The notes below the pieces were generated by a model. That model had not been told where the DNA came from and did not search any database. It saw nothing but the letters and a program-made list of their open reading frames with translations. From positions 1 to 10,526 of the forward strand of contig JAUZPT010000072.1 in the NCBI GenBank assembly GCA_030705745.1: a DNA stretch of 10,526 nt, given 5' to 3'. The stretch's first letter is position 1. Each line of letters starts with the position of its first letter. A program made the position numbers and the translations under genes. Of this stretch, positions 7,105 through 10,526 are shown in pieces. This DNA is from Bacillota bacterium (GTDB lineage: Bacteria; Bacillota; Bacilli; Bacillales; Cytobacillaceae).

Positions 7105-7770
7105 ATGGAAGAAACAACCTCCAAGGAAAAAATGCTGAAAAGTATCCGGAATGCGTTAATTCATAAATCTATTCATCCATACCCTGGTGTAGATTTAGAA
7201 TCTTCTGTTTATGCACATTCAAATGATACGCTCGATCTGACTTTTGCCGAAGAGTTTACCAAAGCAAACGGACAGTTTGTTTATTGCGAAGATGTCATGG
7301 CGTTAGTGGACAATCTGAAGATTATGGCTCATGAAAAAAAATGGACTAACATCTTCAGCTTTGATAATCAACTGTCTAAAGTACTCGAAGCAGCCGAAAT
7401 AGTGCATTCGTCAAAAGATGAAGATTTTGAGAGCCTAAAGGTTGCGGTCACTTTTTGCGAGAGTCTAATTGCACGATTAGGTTCAATACTCATTTCGTCC
7501 CGGCAAACTGCAGGTCGCAGATTAAACATCTATCCGGAAATCCATGTCGTTGTGGCAATGTCATCACAGATAATGCCCGATATCCGGGATGCAATGAAAA
7601 AGATCAGGGAGAAATATTCAGGCAGACTTCCGTCGCTGATCAGTTTGATTACAGGACCAAGCCGTACCGCAGGAATTGAAGCTTCACTTGTACCCGGAGG
7701 TCAGGGACCAAGTGAAGTATTTGTATTTCTGGTCGATGACACACCGATGAAATCTAATGATGAACAGTGA
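7105..7770 (+). CDS. LUD-domain protein (LutC/YkgG-like)
   Basis: The 221-residue protein ends in the LUD signature, ITGPSRTAGIEASLVPGGQG (182-201), followed by the strand EVFVFLVDD (204-212). Earlier parts fit the family: an N-terminal helix (EKMLKSIRNAL, 8-18), EFTKANGQFVYCED (50-63), and AVTFCESLIARLGSILISS (114-132). LUD proteins such as LutC take part in lactate oxidation with LutA and LutB iron-sulfur subunits, but neither partner is in the window. A stand-alone LUD gene after ftsH is, as I recall, usual in Bacteroidota, so a lactate role should not be assumed. There is no signal peptide. Its end overlaps the next gene by 14 bases, which suggests coupled translation. Confidence 0.85.
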   Translation: MEETTSKEKMLKSIRNALIHKSIHPYPGVDLESSVYAHSNDTLDLTFAEEFTKANGQFVYCEDVMALVDNLKIMAHEKKWTNIFSFDNQLSKVLEAAEIVHSSKDEDFESLKVAVTFCESLIARLGSILISSRQTAGRRLNIYPEIHVVVAMSSQIMPDIRDAMKKIREKYSGRLPSLISLITGPSRTAGIEASLVPGGQGPSEVFVFLVDDTPMKSNDEQ

Positions 7771-7969
7771 TAATTGGGTCAAAGTCTTTAGCTCTTCGAA
7801 AGCATACCTTGTTGAAATAGCACAAGGCGTTTTGGAGGAGGAAGGAATTGAGAGTGTTATCATAAATCAAATTGATTCTGCCTATTTATTTGGCGAATGT
7901 GAACTTTATGTCAAAAATGAAGATGCATTCAATGCATTACAAATTATAAGTAAAATTGAAAGTGAATAA
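7757..7969 (+). CDS. Small DUF2007-like protein (putative signal-transducing protein)
   Basis: This 70-residue protein follows the DUF2007 pattern: WVKVFSSSKAYLVEIAQGVLEEEGIESVI (residues 7-35), where an extracytoplasmic-type stress is not implied, then a short acidic and hydrophobic segment, and finally ELYVKNEDAFNALQII (50-65). The fold expected is a ferredoxin-like alpha/beta unit like the ACT or PII-type small domains. DUF2007 has no established biochemical function. ATG 7757 and ATG 7760 are both possible starts (overlap with the LUD gene of 14 or 11 bases). Its 3' end overlaps cdsA by 14 bases if cdsA begins at TTG 7956. Tight embedding between LUD and cdsA indicates a real, cotranslated gene rather than a chance frame. 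Confidence 0.8.
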   Translation: MMNSDNWVKVFSSSKAYLVEIAQGVLEEEGIESVIINQIDSAYLFGECELYVKNEDAFNALQIISKIESE

Positions 7970-8771
7970 TTTTATATTACGTACAATCACAGGTATCGTT
8001 TTCGTTAGTTTAATCATTTCGTCGATCGTATTTAGTCCATTATTTTTTGCTGTTCTTTTTTTTTGTATAACGCTTTTAGGCCTCCACGAGTTTTTTAAGT
8101 TATTGCAAAACGGCGGGAAAGCACCTCAGAATGGTTGGGGATTGGTCTTGGGAGGACTTTCTTTTACGGGACTGACTGCAGTCGCACATGATTGGATGAA
8201 TGTCAGGTATCTGCTTGCATTAATTCCATTGATGATGATCATATTCATTTCTGAACTTTACAGAAAAAAGCCATTTCCCTTCGAGAACATTGCATTGACA
8301 TTATTGGGCACCATTTACATTGCCTTACCTTTTGGTTTATTAAATTTTTTCTACCTTCCGGGTAAAAGTTATGCTTTCATCCTTCTGCTTGGATATTTCA
8401 TCATCTTGTGGATTAATGATACGTTTGCATACTTATTTGGCATGACATTTGGAAAACATCGTTTGTTTGAACGCATCTCACCAAAGAAATCGTGGGAAGG
8501 AAGCATTGGCGGAGCATTAACAAGTATCATTGCTGCAGGGTTGCTGGCTTATTTCACTGATTCGTTACCCTTTATTCATTGGATAGCAATTGCAGCAATT
8601 ATTGTGGTCAGCGGTACACTGGGCGATTTAGTTGAATCCATGTTAAAAAGGAGTCTCAACTGCAAAGACTCCGGAACGATTTTGCCGGGACATGGTGGCA
8701 TACTCGATCGATTTGATGCTGTTTTGATTTCAGCCCCTTTAATTTTTGTTTATATTCAATTGGTTAATTAA
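7956..8771 (+). CDS. cdsA: Phosphatidate cytidylyltransferase (CDP-diglyceride synthase)
   Basis: CdsA makes CDP-diacylglycerol from phosphatidate and CTP at the inner membrane, the branch point for all phospholipids. The 271-residue protein is mostly hydrophobic, with about seven to eight membrane segments beginning at residue 12. The family signature occupies residues 228-254: SMLKR, then KDSG (237-240), PGHGG (244-248) and DRFD (251-254). WINDTFAY (152-159) and SPKKSWEG (175-182) are further conserved stretches. There is no ATG near the N-terminus: the start must be TTG 7956 or GTG 7962, since the first in-frame ATG lies at codon 81 beyond two membrane helices. Overlap with the DUF2007 gene is 14 or 8 bases, supporting start by translational coupling. 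psd follows after 8 bases. Confidence 0.96.
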   Translation: MKVNNFILRTITGIVFVSLIISSIVFSPLFFAVLFFCITLLGLHEFFKLLQNGGKAPQNGWGLVLGGLSFTGLTAVAHDWMNVRYLLALIPLMMIIFISELYRKKPFPFENIALTLLGTIYIALPFGLLNFFYLPGKSYAFILLLGYFIILWINDTFAYLFGMTFGKHRLFERISPKKSWEGSIGGALTSIIAAGLLAYFTDSLPFIHWIAIAAIIVVSGTLGDLVESMLKRSLNCKDSGTILPGHGGILDRFDAVLISAPLIFVYIQLVN

Positions 8772-8779
8772 CAAGCAAA

Positions 8780-9436
8780 ATGAAAATTCATAAAGAAGGA
8801 TATCAAATTATTCTTTGGACATTCATCGTTTTAGCAATTATTGCTACGGCCTCCACGCTACTTTTATCGGAATTATTAATTCTTAAATATGGAATATTGC
8901 TCGTATGTGCGGGCCTCTTTATTTTTATCGTAAGATTCTTCCGTTACCCGCAACGAAAAATAAGTTTAGGAAGTGAAAATATACTTTGCCCGGCAGACGG
9001 AAAGGTTGTAGCCATCGAAGAAGTCGAAGAAAAGGAATTCTTCAAAGAGAAACGGAGACAGGTGTCCGTTTTTATGTCGCCCAATAATGTTCATGTAAAC
9101 TTCTTTCCGATAGCGGGCAAAGTGGTTTATTCAAAATATCATCCGGGCAAATATCTCGTTGCCTGGCACCCCAAATCGAGCGAAGAAAATGAACGGACAA
9201 CAGTAGTTATTCAGGGTGAAAATAACCATGCCATATTGATGCGCCAGATTGCAGGAGCAGTTGCACGCCGTATTGTATGTTATGCCAAAGAAAATCAAAC
9301 TGCTGCACAAGGTGGAGAGATGGGTTTTATAAAATTTGGCTCCCGGGTAGATCTGTTTCTCCCCTTAGATGCAAAGGTTGAGGTGAAGATTGGGCAAAAA
9401 GTTATTGGAAGAACAACTATTATTGCCAGATTTTAA
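8780..9436 (+). CDS. psd: Phosphatidylserine decarboxylase proenzyme (short, type II)
   Basis: Psd decarboxylates phosphatidylserine to phosphatidylethanolamine at the inner membrane, using a pyruvoyl group made by self-cleavage. The 218-residue length matches the compact form rather than the long E. coli form. Two membrane segments lie at about 9-29 and 34-52. CPADGKVVAIEE (70-81) carries Asp73, and NNVHVNFFP (102-110) carries His105; these are the candidate catalytic Asp and His for self-cleavage. The cleavage site is Gly187-Ser188 in FGSRVDLFLP (186-195), with Ser188 giving the pyruvoyl group; the longer family members have LGST here. The gene follows cdsA by 8 bases, so CDP-diacylglycerol supply and the last step of PE synthesis are coexpressed. 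The intervening PS synthase is not in the window. Confidence 0.96.
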   Translation: MKIHKEGYQIILWTFIVLAIIATASTLLLSELLILKYGILLVCAGLFIFIVRFFRYPQRKISLGSENILCPADGKVVAIEEVEEKEFFKEKRRQVSVFMSPNNVHVNFFPIAGKVVYSKYHPGKYLVAWHPKSSEENERTTVVIQGENNHAILMRQIAGAVARRIVCYAKENQTAAQGGEMGFIKFGSRVDLFLPLDAKVEVKIGQKVIGRTTIIARF

Positions 9437-9464
9437 CAGTCTGATCAATAAATTACTATTTTTA

Positions 9465-9493
9465 TTGCGTTCTTTAAAAGAATTATAAATTTG
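9465..9493 (+). promoter_or_regulatory. Promoter of the small Cys/Lys-rich exported protein gene
   Basis: TTG at 9465-9467 and TAAATTTG at 9486-9493 are 18 bases apart, a full match to the Bacteroidota TTG and TAnnTTTG promoter form. Transcription should start near 9500, about 24 bases before the ATG at 9524. This gives the gene its own promoter after psd; no clear terminator separates it from psd, so some readthrough from the operon is possible. Confidence 0.65.
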
Positions 9494-9523
9494 TCTTATT
9501 AAACAGGTTTAATATCGGTCAAT

Positions 9524-9760
9524 ATGAAAAAAATAAGTTTATTACTATCCATGCTTGCTTTTGTTAGCTTTGTGGCAATTACACCGGCTACCGCTCAAAA
9601 TGCAACTCCTAAGAAAAACGCAACAGCCCAGGCTGCTAATCCAAAGGCTAAAAAAGCTTGTTGTGCAGATCCCAAAACATGCAAGTGCAAAATGGCTAAA
9701 GATGGCAAGCCCTGTTCTGCGATGAAAAAAGCAGCAACTCCCGCCCCCAAGGCAAAGTAA
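9524..9760 (+). CDS. Small exported Lys- and Cys-rich protein, unknown function
   Basis: The 78-residue product begins with a clear Sec signal peptide (residues 1-24, cleavage likely after ATA and before QN), leaving a mature protein of about 54 residues. The mature part has 14 lysines and only two acidic residues, many alanines and prolines at both ends, and a central cluster of five cysteines: Cys46, Cys47, Cys53, Cys55 and Cys64 (ACCADPKTCKCKMAKDGKPC). The CC and CxC spacing suits metal binding, and the DGKxC end faintly recalls bacterial metallothioneins, but I do not recognise the family, and an odd number of cysteines leaves disulfide bonding unclear. The N-terminal Lys pair and hydrophobic core are textbook, so export is well supported. 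It forms its own transcription unit, with a promoter match upstream and a strong terminator 22 bases after the stop. Confidence 0.75.
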   Translation: MKKISLLLSMLAFVSFVAITPATAQNATPKKNATAQAANPKAKKACCADPKTCKCKMAKDGKPCSAMKKAATPAPKAK

Positions 9761-9782
9761 TGTCGTTGCTTTTCCAAAATTG

Positions 9783-9807
9783 AAGCCACCTTTTGGGTGG
9801 CTTTTTT
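9783..9807 (+). terminator. Rho-independent terminator after the small exported protein gene
   Basis: AAGCCACC (9783-9790) pairs perfectly with GGTGGCTT (9796-9803) across the loop TTTTG, followed by a T-run to 9807. This is a GC-rich 8-bp stem plus T-tract. It lies between converging genes. On the minus strand the sequence after the stem is CAATTTT, a poorer tract, so termination of the HAD gene here is only possible. Confidence 0.9.
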
Positions 9808-9813
9808 ATTTTA

Positions 9814-10521
9814 TTAGTTTATCCTTTCCATATACGGAAGGATATCATAAATGCGGTTGATTCTATGCGTTGGGGCGAGAGAGGTTAGGTTCGAATCAAA
9901 AGGATCAAAAAGTACCGTATCCATTCCTATTGCTTTTGCCCCAATAATGTCGACATCCAAATCATCTCCTATCATCAAACTTTCTTCAACCCGGGCTTCT
10001 GTATGCTCGAGTGCATAATAAAATATCCCCGCATCAGGTTTTTTACTTCCGGCTTGTTCAGATGTTATCAAAGATTCAAAGTACTTTTCCAACCCTGAAT
10101 AGGCCAATTTAACGTGTTGAATTTCTTCAAATCCATTCGTCAAAATATGCAGATGGAAACGGCCTTTCAACTGCTCCAGCGTCTCAATTGTACCGGGAAA
10201 AAGAGACCCTTTTCGCGGGCTTTTATAGGTATATTCTTCGGAAAGTTTTTCCGCCAACTGTTCATCGTCAATTCCAAAATCCTTTAATGTTATCAGAAAA
10301 CGGGTATCGCGAAGCTCTTCCTTGCTGATCATATTTTTCCGATAGAGACTCCATAACCTGGTATTATGAACGGTGTAGGCTTCAAAAAAAGCTTGAAGCG
10401 AAGGTATTTTTTTCTCATCGGTCAAGTTATCCCTGTAAATTTCAGAAAACGTTTCATGAGAATTTTTTGCAAAATCCCAAAGTGTATTGTCAAGGTCGAA
10501 AAAGAGATGTTTATATTTCAT
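9814..10521 (-). CDS. HAD-family hydrolase, YjjG/YfnB type (probable nucleotidase)
   Basis: All four HAD motifs are present in this 235-residue protein. Motif I is FFDLDNTLWDF (7-17), with nucleophile Asp9 and acid/base Asp11. Motif II is ILTNG (126-130) with Thr128. Motif III Lys is in GSKKPDAGIFYYAL (158-171). Motif IV is MIGDDLDVDIIGA (183-195) with Asp186 and Asp187. A helical cap lies between motifs I and II (about 17-105), as in subclass I. The LDNTLWDF opening and the length resemble the YjjG/YfnB group, whose E. coli member removes phosphate from pyrimidine and non-canonical nucleoside monophosphates; here the substrate is inferred only from resemblance. The protein is cytosolic, with no signal peptide. 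Start ATG 10521 leaves only five bases to the window edge, so its promoter is not visible. Confidence 0.9.
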   Translation of the reverse strand: MKYKHLFFDLDNTLWDFAKNSHETFSEIYRDNLTDEKKIPSLQAFFEAYTVHNTRLWSLYRKNMISKEELRDTRFLITLKDFGIDDEQLAEKLSEEYTYKSPRKGSLFPGTIETLEQLKGRFHLHILTNGFEEIQHVKLAYSGLEKYFESLITSEQAGSKKPDAGIFYYALEHTEARVEESLMIGDDLDVDIIGAKAIGMDTVLFDPFDSNLTSLAPTHRINRIYDILPYMERIN

Positions 10522-10526
10522 TCAGC

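Noticed and set aside
9595..9789. 64-codon minus-strand frame opposite the small Cys-rich gene
   Set aside because: Its hydrophobic look is the antisense of a Lys/Ala-rich sequence, it overlaps the terminator stem, and it has no promoter match.
1..10526. Search for transposases, integrases, tRNA, CRISPR repeats, toxin-antitoxin pairs or defence genes
   Set aside because: None was visible; base composition looks even and gene content is core, so no accessory island or new multi-gene system is claimed.

Overview
The window looks like ordinary chromosomal DNA of a Bacteroidota bacterium, probably close to Bacteroidales. Three things point there: the protein families and their order (birA divergent from rsfS-ftsH-LUD-DUF2007-cdsA-psd; a Nudix gene divergent from pyrE); matches to the Bacteroidota promoter form (TTG or TTTG, about 17-20 bases, TAnnTTTG) in front of rsfS and the small exported-protein gene, and a -7 match for birA; and generally poor Shine-Dalgarno sites. 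This placement comes from remembered family and promoter knowledge, not from a search.

Layout. Positions 1-2372 hold a minus-strand group: a Nudix hydrolase, coaD three bases downstream, then, after a 170-base gap, an exported thioredoxin-fold-like protein that runs off the left edge. That gap is almost entirely an 87-bp sequence present twice in tandem. Positions 2371-3500 carry pyrE and a START/SRPBCC-like protein on the plus strand; pyrE starts back-to-back with the Nudix gene. A monofunctional biotin-protein ligase (3534-4292, minus) converges on the SRPBCC gene and diverges from the main operon. Positions 4491-9436 are a compact plus-strand operon: rsfS, ftsH, a LUD-domain gene, a DUF2007-like gene, cdsA and psd, with gaps of 31 and 12 bases, two 14-base overlaps and an 8-base gap. 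A single-gene unit follows (9524-9760): a small exported Lys- and Cys-rich protein with its own promoter and a strong intrinsic terminator. The window closes with a YjjG-type HAD phosphatase on the minus strand (9814-10521).

How the genes fit together. Most are core metabolism and housekeeping: CoA synthesis (coaD), pyrimidine synthesis (pyrE), biotinylation (birA), ribosome silencing (rsfS), membrane proteolysis (ftsH) and phosphatidylethanolamine synthesis (cdsA, psd). The PS synthase that links CdsA to Psd is not in the window. I see no mobile element, tRNA, rRNA, CRISPR array or defence system, and no convincing new multi-gene system. The points most worth a second look are the 87-bp tandem duplication between coaD and its downstream neighbour, with a possible mini-ORF in each copy; the small Cys/Lys-rich exported protein; the zero-gap divergent start of the Nudix gene and pyrE; and the apparent loss of the first redox cysteine in the thioredoxin-like protein. 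No stretch longer than 300 bases lacks a gene; the largest gap is birA-rsfS (198 bases), which holds two divergent promoters.
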